64,000 nt of DNA from Flavobacterium cellulosilyticum (GCF_004349355.1 NZ_SMFK01000007.1:1-64000); one strand, 5' to 3'; positions 41,183 to 52,025 are shown, numbered from the stretch's first letter. The notes: generated by a model not told the origin, from the sequence alone. Numbers and translations: made by a program.

Positions 41183-42550
41183 ATGAATAGTAGCATCACA
41201 AAATATTTAAACACTTATTCTTCCGCTGCTACTTTAGCCTTTTTTAGGCTCGCCTTTGGTATCATGATGTTTTTTAGTTTAATTCGTTTTGCTTTAAACG
41301 GTTGGATTGAAAAATTTTATATCACACCCCAATTTCATTTTACCTATTATGGTTTCGGATGGGTAAAACCAATTGGGAACTATACTTATTTGTTATTTAT
41401 TATTTGTGCGCTTGCGGCTATTTTTGTAGCTATTGGTTACAAATACAAATTGGCAATACTCACCTTTTTTTTAAGTTTTACCTATATCGAATTAATAGAA
41501 AAAACGACTTATCTCAATCACTATTACTTTATTACTCTTGTCAGTTTTGTTCTGCTGTTTTTACCCGCCAATTGTTATTTTTCTGTTGATGCGCACCAAA
41601 AACATTCATTAACATTTGAAAAAATACCGCGTTGGAATATTGATATTCTTAAAGTCCTTTTGGCTATAGTGTATATCTATGCTGGATTGGCAAAAATAAA
41701 TTCGGATTGGCTTTTTGAAGCAATGCCGCTGAAAATATGGCTTCCTGCCAATTCTAATCTTCCTATCGTTGGCTCATTTTTCAATCAAAACTGGCTGCAA
41801 TATGCTTTTAGTTGGATAGGGATGATTTATGATTTAACTATTGTATTCTTATTGATAAATAAAAGAACTCGCTATTTTGCATTTGCCTTAGTAGTCATTT
41901 TTCACGTACTTACTCGGATATTGTTTCCAATCGGGGTGTTCCCATTTGTTATGATTATCAGCACACTGGTCTTTTTCGAATCGAATTTCCATAGTACAGT
42001 ATTAAAATGGATTTCTAATAAACTGAATTTTACGGCTGTTTATTTTGAAAACAATAAAGAGAAAACACCAGAGTATTCCTTCCTATATAAATCCAAAATA
42101 CTTTTCCTCTCCTGTTTTTTGGCCTTTCAAATAGTATTTCCTTTCCGCTATTTATTATATCCAAAAGAGCTTTTTTGGACAGAAGAAGGCTTCCGGTTTT
42201 CATGGCGAGTAATGCTTATGGAAAAAGCAGGTTATGCTGAATTTACGGTTACTGACGCTTTAACAAAAAAAGAAATAAAAATAAACAACAGTCTGTTCTT
42301 AACTTCTTTTCAAGAAAAACAAATGTCTTTTCAGCCCGATTTTATATTAGAATACGCCCATTATTTACACGATTATTACCAACAACAAGGCATTAATAAT
42401 CCCGAAGTTCGCGTAGAAAGCTACGTAGCTTTAAACGGAAGATTAAGTCAAAAATTCATAGATCCCGAAATAAATTTAGCCAACATACATGATTCTTTCC
42501 AACACAAAACTTGGATATTGCCTTTCAATGACACCATTGATGGCTTATAG
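41183..42550 (+). CDS. HTTM domain membrane protein (gamma-carboxylase-like)
   Basis: 455 residues. Several membrane helices in the first 300 residues carry the HTTM pattern: RLAFGIMMFFSLIRF, later KTTYLNHYYFITLVSF (His-Tyr pair) and YIYAGLAKINSDWLF. A C-terminal soluble part (from about 310) contains FRFSWRVMLMEKAGYAEFTV. The family includes vitamin K-dependent gamma-glutamyl carboxylase, but bacterial members are of unknown activity. It starts 2 bases after the imelysin stop and overlaps the next gene, so all are co-translated. A role in membrane redox or modification of iron proteins is possible. Confidence 0.88.
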   Translation: MNSSITKYLNTYSSAATLAFFRLAFGIMMFFSLIRFALNGWIEKFYITPQFHFTYYGFGWVKPIGNYTYLLFIICALAAIFVAIGYKYKLAILTFFLSFTYIELIEKTTYLNHYYFITLVSFVLLFLPANCYFSVDAHQKHSLTFEKIPRWNIDILKVLLAIVYIYAGLAKINSDWLFEAMPLKIWLPANSNLPIVGSFFNQNWLQYAFSWIGMIYDLTIVFLLINKRTRYFAFALVVIFHVLTRILFPIGVFPFVMIISTLVFFESNFHSTVLKWISNKLNFTAVYFENNKEKTPEYSFLYKSKILFLSCFLAFQIVFPFRYLLYPKELFWTEEGFRFSWRVMLMEKAGYAEFTVTDALTKKEIKINNSLFLTSFQEKQMSFQPDFILEYAHYLHDYYQQQGINNPEVRVESYVALNGRLSQKFIDPEINLANIHDSFQHKTWILPFNDTIDGL

Positions 42551-44957
42551 CCTACTGTTTTTTATCTTATTTTCCTTAAATTGCTTTGCCCAAAATACAA
42601 TCTCTGGTTTTGTAACCAACAGTAAAGGGCATAAACTAGCAGCTGTAGTAGTATTCAACAAAACTTTGGGCACAAAAAGCACAACCGATGCAAATGGCGA
42701 ATTCCAAATTAATACCGAAAACAATGCTACGATAGCATTGGCTTTCTTTAAAGAAAACTACATGTTTTTAGAAAGAACCATTAGTGCTTCGGATAAAATC
42801 ATACACATTGAGTTAGAAAGAATTACTTCACTTTCAGAAGTAGTTATCAACATCCAAAATGACAAATTGTTTGCACTCAGAAAAATGAGCGACATTGAAG
42901 GCACCGCCATATATGCTGGGAAGAAAACCGAGGTGATTTCGATTAGTAAACTAACTGCTAATAAAGCGACAAACAATGCCCGACAAATATATGCTCAAGT
43001 TCCAGGCTTAACTATAAACGAAAGTACTGATGGTGGATTACAATTAAGTATTGGAGGTCGTGGCTTAGACCCAAATCGAACTTCTAATTTCAACACAAGA
43101 CAAAACGATTATGACATTAGCGCCGATGTTTTGGGTTATCCTGAAAGCTATTATGCAACCCCTACAGAAGCCTTAGGAGAAATTCAATTAATTCGAGGGG
43201 CTGCTTCTTTACAATACGGAACCCAATTTGGTGGATTGGTCAATTTTAAAACCAAAGCTCCTTCGACTAAACCTTTTGAATTAACAACACGAAACACTCT
43301 TGGTTCTTATAATTTGTATACCAATTTTACATCATTATCAGGCACCAATGGCAAATTCAGTTATTATTCATTTGTAAATTATAAAAAGGGAGACGGTTTT
43401 AGACCCAATTCCGAGTTCGAAAGCAAAAATTATTTTGCTAATTTGAATTATCAATTTACAGAAAAAACATCCTTGCACTTTGATTATACTTATTTCAATT
43501 ATCTAGCGCATCAAGCCGGCGGGTTAACCGATGTTATGTTCAATCAAAATCCACAACAAAGCAATCGCAGTCGAAATTGGTTTGCCGTAAATTGGAATCT
43601 CTTTGCCTTGAGACTGAATCATAAATTTGAGAATAATGCCGATTTCTCTTTACAGCTATTTGGTCTGGATGCTAGCCGAAAAGCGGTTGGATTTCGTTCT
43701 AATAGAGTCTCTATTCCAGATCCTGGGGTAGGCACAGAAAGGGATTTAATCGTGGGGGAATTTGTGAATTGGGGAGCCGAAACTCGCTATTTAAAACGTT
43801 ATTCTTTTATGGACAACAGCAGTGCTTTTCTTATTGGCGCCAAGTATTATCAATCTAAAAACAAAGCAACCCAAGGACCAGGAAGTTCTTCCGACAATGC
43901 TAATTTCTCGATGGCCTACGATGAGTTTCCGCTCTATGCCAATCAATCCAATTATACTTATCCTAATTTGAATTTTGCTTTTTTTGGTGAAAATATATTT
44001 AAGATTAGTAATAAATTTTCAATTACTCCAGGGTTTCGTTTTGAAAAAATAAAAACGCAAGCCATAGGTTCGTATCGTGAAATTATTTTTGATTTGGCAG
44101 GCAATTCCATCTTTGATAAAACCATAGATGAAAATGAAATCAAAGACCGTCATTTTGTATTATTAGGTATAGGCCTAAGTTATAAACCTCAAAACGGGAT
44201 GGAATTTTACGGAAACGTTTCACAAAATTATCGTTCCGTTACCTTCAATGACATTAGAGCCGCAACTCCAGGACAAGTAATTGCAAACGACATTACTGAC
44301 GAAAAAGGATTTACTTCCGACATTGGAATTCGTGGACAAATAGGTTCCAAAGTGAACTTTGATGCTAGTATTTACGGCTTGTACTATGACGCTAAAATTG
44401 GAGAATACCCTGTTGCGATTCCTAGCTATGCGCGTTACCGCGATAATATTGGAACTGCAGTAACTTATGGTTTCGAATTGATGTTGGATTGGAGTATCAA
44501 TAAAACATTCTTTCAGGACAAAGAGAATTTTGTTTGGAATTGGTATACAAATACCGCTTTTACCAACTCGGAGTATTTAAAATCTGATGCCCAAAATATA
44601 AAAGGAAATAAAGTCGAATTTGTTCCTTTTATCAATTTCAAAACCGGAACTGGAATTGGCTATAAAAACTTTATGTCTAGCATTCAGCTTACGTATGTAT
44701 CCTCTCAGTATACCGATGCCACCAATAGTAGGACTGACCCTAATGACAACACTTATGGAATTTTTGGACAAATCCCATCCTATTATGTAGCCGATATTTC
44801 AACTTCTTATAAATGGAAAAACTTCAAACTAGAAGCAGGAATTACCAATTTTACCAATAATAATTATTTTACACGAAGAGCTACAGGATATCCAGGACCT
44901 GGAATCATTCCATCAGATAACCGAACTTTTTATACCACTTTAGAATTTGTATTTTAA
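42528..44957 (+). CDS. TonB-dependent receptor, FecA-like
   Basis: About 809 residues from ATG at 42528 (42540 is an alternative); both overlap the end of the HTTM gene. A signal peptide (SLLFFILFSLNCFAQ) and a carboxypeptidase-regulatory-like domain (ISGFVTNSKGHKLAAVVVFN, later DANGEFQI) come first. The plug starts IYAGKKTEVIS, a FecA-type opening, then ARQIYAQVPGLTINES and LIRGAASLQYGTQFGGLVNF. The barrel ends YTTLEFVF. It likely imports an iron chelate such as ferric citrate or a siderophore, and belongs to the same iron-regulated operon. Confidence 0.92.
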   Translation: MTPLMAYSLLFFILFSLNCFAQNTISGFVTNSKGHKLAAVVVFNKTLGTKSTTDANGEFQINTENNATIALAFFKENYMFLERTISASDKIIHIELERITSLSEVVINIQNDKLFALRKMSDIEGTAIYAGKKTEVISISKLTANKATNNARQIYAQVPGLTINESTDGGLQLSIGGRGLDPNRTSNFNTRQNDYDISADVLGYPESYYATPTEALGEIQLIRGAASLQYGTQFGGLVNFKTKAPSTKPFELTTRNTLGSYNLYTNFTSLSGTNGKFSYYSFVNYKKGDGFRPNSEFESKNYFANLNYQFTEKTSLHFDYTYFNYLAHQAGGLTDVMFNQNPQQSNRSRNWFAVNWNLFALRLNHKFENNADFSLQLFGLDASRKAVGFRSNRVSIPDPGVGTERDLIVGEFVNWGAETRYLKRYSFMDNSSAFLIGAKYYQSKNKATQGPGSSSDNANFSMAYDEFPLYANQSNYTYPNLNFAFFGENIFKISNKFSITPGFRFEKIKTQAIGSYREIIFDLAGNSIFDKTIDENEIKDRHFVLLGIGLSYKPQNGMEFYGNVSQNYRSVTFNDIRAATPGQVIANDITDEKGFTSDIGIRGQIGSKVNFDASIYGLYYDAKIGEYPVAIPSYARYRDNIGTAVTYGFELMLDWSINKTFFQDKENFVWNWYTNTAFTNSEYLKSDAQNIKGNKVEFVPFINFKTGTGIGYKNFMSSIQLTYVSSQYTDATNSRTDPNDNTYGIFGQIPSYYVADISTSYKWKNFKLEAGITNFTNNNYFTRRATGYPGPGIIPSDNRTFYTTLEFVF

Positions 44958-44972
44958 ACTCCTTAATTCATA

Positions 44973-45521
44973 ATGAAAAAAATCATTCTCAGAAACCTAC
45001 ACCGCGATTTAGGTTATTTTTATATCGGACTGATTGTGTCCTTTGCCTTTTCTGGTCTAATGATGAACCACAGAGAATCTTGGCATCCTGAAAAATATAC
45101 TACTGAAACCAAAGCTATAGAAGTACAACTTCCTGAAGAAAGCGCTATCAACGATGCCTTTGCTAAAGAATTAGGAAAGAAACTAGGCATTGATGACAAA
45201 ATGAGACGTCAAATGGTAAAAAAGGAAACTTTTAAAATTTCTTTTGAGAAACACGATGTCGAAATTGATATGAAAACGGGAAAAGGCGAAATTGTCTCTT
45301 TTATTAAAACACCGATTGTAAGTCAGGCTATGTTTATACATAAAAACACCTCTAATTTCTGGATTTATTATTCTGATATCTTCGCATTAAGTTTAATTAC
45401 AATCGCTTTGACAGGAACAATCATGATTAAAGCAGGTAAATTCAGTTGGAGAAACCGAGGTTGGAAATTGGCAGTTGCTGGTCTTGTTTTTCCTTTGTTA
45501 TTTTTGATTTTGTTTGGGTAA
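44973..45521 (+). CDS. PepSY domain membrane protein
   Basis: 182 residues with an N-terminal helix (about 12-30), a periplasmic PepSY-like segment (KFDVEIDMKTGKGEIVSF region, about 60-110) and two C-terminal helices (115-150, 158-180). His residues in LHRDLG, NHRESWHPEKY and MFIHKNTSNFW fit the heme-binding, siderophore-reductase class. It starts 15 bases after the receptor gene and closes the operon. It is shorter than the PepSY protein at 37414 and probably does the equivalent job for the second receptor. Confidence 0.85.
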   Translation: MKKIILRNLHRDLGYFYIGLIVSFAFSGLMMNHRESWHPEKYTTETKAIEVQLPEESAINDAFAKELGKKLGIDDKMRRQMVKKETFKISFEKHDVEIDMKTGKGEIVSFIKTPIVSQAMFIHKNTSNFWIYYSDIFALSLITIALTGTIMIKAGKFSWRNRGWKLAVAGLVFPLLFLILFG

Positions 45522-45544
45522 AAAACTAGTATATTCTATTATAG

Positions 45545-45571
45545 AAATCCGTGGCAACATGGATTTTTTTG
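45545..45571 (+). terminator. Probable terminator of the iron operon
   Basis: AAATCC / GGATTT stem (6 bp, 10-base loop) followed by a T-rich run TTTTTTGTTTTT. Confidence 0.55.
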
Positions 45572-45853
45572 TTTTTGGAAAAAATGTAGTACTGGATTTT
45601 CATTAATTAATTCATACATTAGCTACTAAAACAAAGAAACCTTTTAGTAAAAAGAACCAGAAGATATTTTAAAAATTGGAGAACTTTTATGGTTGATCAA
45701 AAATAGTTATAAAAATTGTGCCACCGCGTTTCACTAATATAACGCACATTTCTCCAAAAACTATCCTTTTTACAATTGGGAACTACCTATGCCGCCTTAT
45801 AAATTAAAACAAATTTGGCGAGAAATAAAACTGCAAAAAAATTACCTAAAATA
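45572..45853. other. Intergenic region, nothing recognised
   Basis: About 280 AT-rich bases. No repeat or clear promoter. The upstream in-frame start at 45815 is not used (see next gene). Confidence 0.35.
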
Positions 45854-47959
45854 ATGAAAAAACAAACACTACTATCATTTGTCATTTTAAGCTTGCTATT
45901 TTCTTCCTGCAAAGGGCAAAATAAAGAATCTAAAAAAGAAGCCTTTCCATATACTAACGAACTGATACATGAAAGCAGCCCTTATTTATTGCAACATGCC
46001 CACAATCCTGTAAATTGGTATCCCTGGGGTGACAAAGCTTTTCAGAAAGCAAAAGAGGAAAATAAATTAGTTTTGATAAGTATTGGTTATGCAGCTTGCC
46101 ATTGGTGTCATGTGATGGAACAGGAGAGTTTTGAAGATGTTGAAGTTGCAAAATACATGAACGAACATTTTGTTTGTATAAAAGTAGATAGAGAGGAACG
46201 CCCCGATGTAGATCAAATTTATATGACTGCTTCACAGCTATTAACAGGAAGTGGCGGTTGGCCTTTGAACGCTTTGGCATTATCCAATGGAAAACCTTTT
46301 TATGCAGGCACTTATTTCCCTAAAAAAAGTTGGTTAGAAATGTTGGCTTATTTTGTAGACATTCAATCTAAAAATCCAAAATCCTTAGAAGAACAAGCAC
46401 AGAAAGTGACAGAAGGCATTAATAATTCAGAAACAATTACATTTTCAAATGAAAAATCTTTTGCTACAATTGAGGACATCAACACTATTTTTAACCAATG
46501 GAAAACCAGTATTGATTTTAAAAAAGGAGGAGAAAATAGAGCTCCAAAATTCCCTATGCCATCTAATTGGGAGTTTTTATTGCAATACAATTATCTAACT
46601 AAAAACGCCGAAGCTTTAAAAGCGGTAACTATTACTCTTGACAACATGGCCTTTGGCGGTATTTATGACCAACTGGGTGGTGGATTTTCAAGATATTCAA
46701 CAGATGTAGATTGGAAAGCCCCACATTTTGAAAAAATGCTTTATGATAATGCGCAATTAGTCAGTTTATATTCCCACGCCTATCAAGTAACAAAAAATCC
46801 TTTGTATAAAACTGTAGTTGAAAATACTATAGCATTTGTAGAAAGAGAATTAACCGCAGCCAACGGTGGATTTTATTCTTCCTTAGATGCCGATAGTGAA
46901 GGCGAAGAAGGCAAATATTACGTATGGACAGCAAAAGAAATTACCGCCACTTTAGGCAAAGAAGCTCCCTTATTTATAGATTATTTCCATGTTTCTAAAT
47001 CTGGAAATTGGGAAAAAGGAAATAATATATTGTATAAAAGTTTGAAGGAAGAGCATCTCGAAAAAAAATACAATTTAACGACAACACAAATTCAATCTAA
47101 AATTGAAGAAGCTAAAAAAAAGCTGTTAAAAGTGCGTTCAAAAAGAATAAAACCAAGATTGGATGATAAGATTTTAACATCTTGGAATGGGCTGATGATT
47201 AAAGGATATATCGATGCTTATGAAGCTTTTGGTGATGAAAAATACAAAAACAAAGCGACGAAAAACACTAATTTCTTACTTGAAAAAATAGTTCAAAAAG
47301 ATGGTGAATTGAAACGAAATTTCAAAAACAATTCTGCTACAATCAATGGACTTTTAGATGATTATGCTTTTACCATTTCGGCATTTATTGCTGTTTACCA
47401 AGCCACTTTTGACGAAAGTTATCTCAACAAAGCAAAAGAACTAACCGATTATAGTATTAAACATTTTTTTGATGCCAAAACAGGAATGTTTTTCTACACA
47501 CACAATCAATTTTCAAATTTAATTTCTAGAAAAATGGAAATTGCAGACAATGTAATTCCCTCGTCGAATTCACAAATGGCGAAAAATTTGTTTCAACTAG
47601 GCTTATTTTTCGACAATGAAGATTATACTTCTAAATCAAAGCAAATGCTTTTGAATGTTAAAAATGATACACACAAAAACATTCGTTACTATTCCAATTG
47701 GGGCAGTTTAGAATTGCAATTTATTTCACCACCAACTGAAATCGCCATTGTTGGTAACAATGCAGAATTAGTAAGAAAAGATTTTTCAACCTATTATTTG
47801 CCCAATTCTTTATTTTTAGGAGGTAAAAATGAAGGAACACTAAGTTTATTAAAAGACAAACTCATTGCTACTAAAACGATTATTTATGTTTGTACCAATA
47901 AATCATGTAAGGCACCAACGACCACTGTTGATGAAGCAATGAAACAGATTAACAAATAA
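45854..47959 (+). CDS. DUF255 thioredoxin-fold lipoprotein (YyaL/Spata20 type)
   Basis: 701 residues from the ATG at 45854, which starts a lipoprotein signal ending SLLFSSC (Cys18). The N-terminal thioredoxin-like domain (about 25-190) has the family opening [20 protein letters not shown] and a CHWC active site ([18 protein letters not shown]). The rest is an (alpha/alpha)6 glycosidase-like barrel ([22 protein letters not shown] region, [13 protein letters not shown]) and CTNKSCKAP near the end. Family function is unknown; redox or N-acylglucosamine epimerase-like activity has been suggested from fold. It stands alone with its own terminator. Confidence 0.92.
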   Translation: MKKQTLLSFVILSLLFSSCKGQNKESKKEAFPYTNELIHESSPYLLQHAHNPVNWYPWGDKAFQKAKEENKLVLISIGYAACHWCHVMEQESFEDVEVAKYMNEHFVCIKVDREERPDVDQIYMTASQLLTGSGGWPLNALALSNGKPFYAGTYFPKKSWLEMLAYFVDIQSKNPKSLEEQAQKVTEGINNSETITFSNEKSFATIEDINTIFNQWKTSIDFKKGGENRAPKFPMPSNWEFLLQYNYLTKNAEALKAVTITLDNMAFGGIYDQLGGGFSRYSTDVDWKAPHFEKMLYDNAQLVSLYSHAYQVTKNPLYKTVVENTIAFVERELTAANGGFYSSLDADSEGEEGKYYVWTAKEITATLGKEAPLFIDYFHVSKSGNWEKGNNILYKSLKEEHLEKKYNLTTTQIQSKIEEAKKKLLKVRSKRIKPRLDDKILTSWNGLMIKGYIDAYEAFGDEKYKNKATKNTNFLLEKIVQKDGELKRNFKNNSATINGLLDDYAFTISAFIAVYQATFDESYLNKAKELTDYSIKHFFDAKTGMFFYTHNQFSNLISRKMEIADNVIPSSNSQMAKNLFQLGLFFDNEDYTSKSKQMLLNVKNDTHKNIRYYSNWGSLELQFISPPTEIAIVGNNAELVRKDFSTYYLPNSLFLGGKNEGTLSLLKDKLIATKTIIYVCTNKSCKAPTTTVDEAMKQINK

Positions 47960-47978
47960 ATTTTAAGCATTATAAACT

Positions 47979-48018
47979 AAAAATCCCAATTCTACAATTA
48001 TTTCAGAATTGGGATTTT
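47979..48018 (+). terminator. Terminator of the DUF255 gene
   Basis: AAAATCCCAATTCT / AGAATTGGGATTTT stem of about 14 bp. Confidence 0.8.
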
Positions 48019-48050
48019 AAATTTATAAAAAAGGATAGCTGTTGCGATTT

Positions 48051-48135
48051 CAACCTAGCCTGCTATTTTCCAGCGTTTTTATTTTAACCAAATCTTCGGC
48101 TTCTTTTGTATTTCGTTAGCCAAAACTTTCTTCTA
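48051..48135 (-). pseudogene. Vestigial copy of the valS 3' end
   Basis: CTATTTTCCAGCG, then ATCTTCGGCTTCTTTTGTAT and TTCGTTAGCCAAAACTTTC lines up with the last 85 bases of valS (49257-49340) at roughly 75% identity, in the same orientation. It is too short and mutated to code. It marks a past duplication or insertion at the valS 3' end, with the COG4705 gene between the two copies. Confidence 0.65.
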
Positions 48136-48339
48136 AATAGGAAACAATTATTATTTATTATGTAAGGTTTTAATCTGCAATAGACCACAACTTTGTATAG
48201 TTATGAAAATTAATCTGTTGACTTCTACAGCTCGACAGCATTTGGTACTATTGTATAAAGAAAATCTAAAAATGTAGTATAAAAACAACACTACAAAATT
48301 AAAATAGAATTGATTACCATATTTGCATGTATTAATTAA
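48136..48339. other. Spacer before the COG4705 gene
   Basis: Two hundred AT-rich bases with no recognised element. Confidence 0.35.
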
Positions 48340-49113
48340 ATGAATAATGAAATGACATCAATTATGAAAAAAGAAGCAATTAATAGAGTAGCTAGTTTAG
48401 GCATCTTATTTTGGATTATTAAAATATTTTCAACGACAGTTGGAGAAACTGCAGCTGATTATGTTTCGGTAAACTTAAAATTTGGCTTAATAAATACAGT
48501 AATATTAATGGGTGTAATTACCATTTTAGTTACTATTTGGAATTTTAAACAAAAAAAATATTATCCCACTTCCTATTGGTCCTTAATTGTAATGATGAGT
48601 ATCGAAGGAACTTTAATAACTGATCTCTTGGTTGAAAAATCAAGTGTCTCTTTAGTGACTTTGGATGTAGTTTTCACCATTGCAATGGTCTTATTATTTT
48701 ACTTTTGGTATAAGAAAGAAAAAACACTTTCCATTCATGATATAAATAATGATAACAGAGAAAAATTTTATTGGATTATAGTTTTAACCACATTTGCTTT
48801 AGGAACTGGAGTTGGAGATACGGTATCTGAGTATTTCAACGTTGGCTATTTTTACTCTTTAATAATTTTTGGTTTGATTTTTATTATCGCCGGCGTATTT
48901 TACTATTTCAAAATTATAAATGCTGTTTTAGCATTTTGGATCGCTTTTATTGTAACCAGACCAATTGGTGATTTATTGGGTGATTTATTTATTCAAGTTC
49001 CAAAAGATGGTGGTCTTGGAATTTCTGTAGCAACAATAAATAGTGTCTTTTTTATTGTAATAATTGCTTCCGTTTCCTATATAACAATAAGTCGCTACAA
49101 AAAGCCCCTTTGA
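48340..49113 (+). CDS. COG4705-type integral membrane protein
   Basis: 257 residues with seven or eight membrane helices. It carries the conserved strings of the COG4705 family: ILFWIIKIFSTTVGETAADY at the N-terminus, SIEGTLITDLL in the middle, KTLSIHDINNDNREKFYWII and FALGTGVGDTVSEYF later, and ARPIG-type TRPIGDLLGDLF near the end. Function is unknown; the family occurs next to metal or acid-stress genes in other phyla. The gene lies between a decayed and the real valS 3' end, which suggests it was inserted there. An in-frame ATG at 48361 is an alternative start. Confidence 0.85.
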   Translation: MNNEMTSIMKKEAINRVASLGILFWIIKIFSTTVGETAADYVSVNLKFGLINTVILMGVITILVTIWNFKQKKYYPTSYWSLIVMMSIEGTLITDLLVEKSSVSLVTLDVVFTIAMVLLFYFWYKKEKTLSIHDINNDNREKFYWIIVLTTFALGTGVGDTVSEYFNVGYFYSLIIFGLIFIIAGVFYYFKIINAVLAFWIAFIVTRPIGDLLGDLFIQVPKDGGLGISVATINSVFFIVIIASVSYITISRYKKPL

Positions 49114-49191
49114 TTACTGTGTTTTATTTACTATTTTTTAGTGCTTGATACAATCTATTTTACTGAAAAAAAATGTTCAAATATAAAACTA

Positions 49192-49227
49192 ATATCCCAT
49201 CTCATTTTTTACAATAAGATGGGATAT
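49192..49227. terminator. Terminator between the COG4705 gene and valS
   Basis: ATATCCCATCT / AGATGGGATAT 11-bp stem between converging genes; moderate T runs. Confidence 0.65.
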
Positions 49228-49248
49228 CTCTATTAAAAACTAAAATCC

Positions 49249-51882
49249 TTATTTTAACCCAGCCAAACTATTTTCTAGCGTTTCAATTTTTGCCAATGCA
49301 TCCGCTTCTTTTTGTCTTTCGTTTGCCAAAACTTTCTCTGGCGCGCCGTTTACAAATTTTTCGTTAGATAATTTGTTTTGAACAGATTTCAAAAAACCTT
49401 GAGTATAAACCAATTCGGTAGTTAATTTCTCAATTTCAGCAGCAACATCTATATTTCCTGTAATCGGGATGAAATATTCATTCGATTTTACACGGAAAGA
49501 CAAAGCACCATCTACTTTATCCGAAACGTATTCTAAAGAGGTTATGTTTCCTAATTTGGTCACCACTGAATCAAAATATGTAGAAGCCGCATCATTATTA
49601 ATGGCTTTCAATTCAATCGTATCCTTGAACGGAATGTTCTTGTCTTTACGAATGGTTCTAATTCCAGAAATTACTTCGATAGTGTTTTCAAAATCAGTTA
49701 TTAATTGCGCATTGAATGGTTTCATTTTTGGCCAAGTCGAAACGATTAATGCTTCTTCTGGTGTTCTTTCTGCCAATAATTGCCATATTTCTTCCGTCAA
49801 AAACGGCATAAACGGATGCAATAATTTCATATTATTTTCCAACATTTCTATGGCTTTCTCCAAAGTTGCGCTGTCAATTGGTTGTTGGTAAGCAGGTTTT
49901 ATCATTTCCAAGAACCAAGAACAGAAATCATCCCAAACGAGTTTGTAAATTCCCATTAAAGCTTCGGAAATTCTGTATTTTTCGAAATTGTCCTCGATTT
50001 CCAAAAGTGTTTGTTGCAATTTGGCTTCATACCATTCTATCGCAACTTTTGAAGATTCCGGTTGTGGAATAGCATCCGATACTTCCCAACCTTTTATCAG
50101 TTTAAAGGCATTCCATATTTTATTCGTAAAGCCTTTTCCTTGATTGCATAATTCTTCGTCGAACATAATATCGTTTCCTGCAGAAGCGCTCAGAAGCAAA
50201 CCTACACGAACTCCGTCAGCACCAAATTTTTCAATTAACTCTAATGGTTCTGGTGAATTCCCTAAGGATTTCGACATTTTACGTCTTTGTTTGTCACGCA
50301 CTAAACCGGTCAAATATACATTCGAAAATGGTTTTTTACCCGTATATTCATAACCTGCAATGATCATTCGTGCGACCCAGAAAAACAAAATATCTGGACC
50401 AGTAACCAAATCATTGGTTGGATAATAGTATTTGAAATCTTCGTTTTCAGGATCCATAATTCCACCAAAAACCGACATTGGCCACAACCAAGAAGAGAAC
50501 CAGGTATCTAACGCATCAACGTCTTGACGAAGGTTGTTGGTTGTAAGTTGTTGGTTGTTGGTTTTTTCTTTGGCTAAAGCCAACGCATCTTCAATGTTTT
50601 CAGCAACAACGAAATCTTCTTTTCCGTCACCGTAGAAATAAGCAGGAATTTGTTGTCCCCACCACAATTGACGCGAAATATTCCAATCACGAATATTGTT
50701 CAGCCAATGAGCATAAGTATTATTAAAACGAGTGGGATGCAATTTCACATCGCCATCTACTAAAACGGATTGGATTGCTGGTTTTACCAAATCTTCCATT
50801 TTCAAAAACCATTGATCGGACAAACGAGGTTCGATTACGGCTTTCGTTCTTTCCGAAGTTCCTACTTTATTCAAATGGATTTCGGTCCTCGCCAATGCAC
50901 CGATTGTTTCTAATTCTTTGGCTATTTCATCACGAACTACAAAACGATCTTTTCCTTGATAATGCAAACCAAAACTATTTACTGTTGCATCTTCATTGAA
51001 AATATCGATGATTTCTAGATTGTGTTTTACACCTAATGTTTTATCATTCATATCGTGAGCAGGTGTCACTTTCAAACAACCTGTTCCAAATTCGATATCG
51101 ACATATTCGTCTTCAATAATGGGTACCACACGGCCACAAATGGGCACAATCGCTTTTTTTCCTTTTAAATGAGCAAAACGTTCGTCATTTGGATTGATAC
51201 AAATAGCTGTATCCCCAAAAATAGTTTCGGGACGTGTCGTTGCTACAGTCAAAAATTCTTCAGAACCCTCTATTTTATAGTTAAGGAAATATAATTTTCC
51301 TTGTTGTTCTTCGTATATTACTTCTTCATCGGACAAGGTCGTTTTAGCTTCCGGATCCCAGTTTACCATTCGGTATCCACGATAAATCAATCCTTTATTG
51401 TATAAATCCACAAAAGATTTGATTACGGAGGCTGACATATCAGGATCCATAGTAAATTTCGTCCTGTCCCAATCACAAGAGCAACCCAATTGTTTCAATT
51501 GTTCTAGGATGGTTCCTCCATATTTGTCCGTCCAATCGTAAGCGTGTTTCAAAAATTCTTCACGACTTAAATCGGCTTTATTAATTCCTTCTGATTTTAA
51601 TTTGGCAACCACCTTGGCTTCAGTAGCAATTGAAGCGTGATCTGTTCCAGGAACCCAACAAGCGTTAAATCCTTTTAGACGAGCACGACGTATCAAAACA
51701 TCCTGAATAGTATTGTTCAGCATATGTCCCATGTGTAAAACTCCAGTAACATTTGGTGGTGGAATTACAATAGTATATGGAGTTCTGTGGTCTGGTTCTG
51801 AGTGAAAATAATTATTTTTCATCCAGTAGGCATACCACTTATTTTCAATGGTTTTTGCGTCAAATTGTGCAGGAATTGTCAT
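49249..51882 (-). CDS. valS: Valyl-tRNA synthetase
   Basis: ValRS charges tRNA-Val and edits misactivated Thr. 877 residues. The class I HIGH motif is HMGH in PPNVTGVLHMGHMLNN (about 45-55), and KMSKS is near 535 in RKMSKSLGNS. The CP1 editing domain (FLTVATTRPETIFGDTA) is present, and a coiled-coil C-terminal arm ends LENSLAGLK. One stretch, KEKTNNQQLTTNNLRQD (about 440-456), is encoded by CAACAACC-type repeat DNA; homologues have a similar length there, so the reading frame is intact. An ATG at 51882 and a TACTTTTG element about 145 bases upstream set the 5' end. Confidence 0.97.
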   Translation of the reverse strand: MTIPAQFDAKTIENKWYAYWMKNNYFHSEPDHRTPYTIVIPPPNVTGVLHMGHMLNNTIQDVLIRRARLKGFNACWVPGTDHASIATEAKVVAKLKSEGINKADLSREEFLKHAYDWTDKYGGTILEQLKQLGCSCDWDRTKFTMDPDMSASVIKSFVDLYNKGLIYRGYRMVNWDPEAKTTLSDEEVIYEEQQGKLYFLNYKIEGSEEFLTVATTRPETIFGDTAICINPNDERFAHLKGKKAIVPICGRVVPIIEDEYVDIEFGTGCLKVTPAHDMNDKTLGVKHNLEIIDIFNEDATVNSFGLHYQGKDRFVVRDEIAKELETIGALARTEIHLNKVGTSERTKAVIEPRLSDQWFLKMEDLVKPAIQSVLVDGDVKLHPTRFNNTYAHWLNNIRDWNISRQLWWGQQIPAYFYGDGKEDFVVAENIEDALALAKEKTNNQQLTTNNLRQDVDALDTWFSSWLWPMSVFGGIMDPENEDFKYYYPTNDLVTGPDILFFWVARMIIAGYEYTGKKPFSNVYLTGLVRDKQRRKMSKSLGNSPEPLELIEKFGADGVRVGLLLSASAGNDIMFDEELCNQGKGFTNKIWNAFKLIKGWEVSDAIPQPESSKVAIEWYEAKLQQTLLEIEDNFEKYRISEALMGIYKLVWDDFCSWFLEMIKPAYQQPIDSATLEKAIEMLENNMKLLHPFMPFLTEEIWQLLAERTPEEALIVSTWPKMKPFNAQLITDFENTIEVISGIRTIRKDKNIPFKDTIELKAINNDAASTYFDSVVTKLGNITSLEYVSDKVDGALSFRVKSNEYFIPITGNIDVAAEIEKLTTELVYTQGFLKSVQNKLSNEKFVNGAPEKVLANERQKEADALAKIETLENSLAGLK

Positions 51883-51939
51883 TGTATTGTTGATTCGTTT
51901 TATCTTTAATTCGTTTAAATTACTAAAATATTTAGTCGT

Positions 51940-51990
51940 TTATTATCACTCAAATAACCGATTAAACAGTTAACCAAATAAACCATTTAT
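51940..51990. repeat. Short extragenic repeat upstream of valS
   Basis: AACCGATTAAACAGTTAACC and AAATAAACC words; the same words occur between folE and cysS (56450-56550). An AT-rich extragenic repeat of unknown role. Confidence 0.4.
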
Positions 51991-52025
51991 ACTTTGGTCT
52001 GATTTTTGTAATTTAATATAGTGCA

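Noticed and set aside
50525..50575. CAACAACC-type repeat inside valS as an insertion
   Set aside because: Homologues have a stretch of equal length there; only the sequence is simple. The frame and length are normal.
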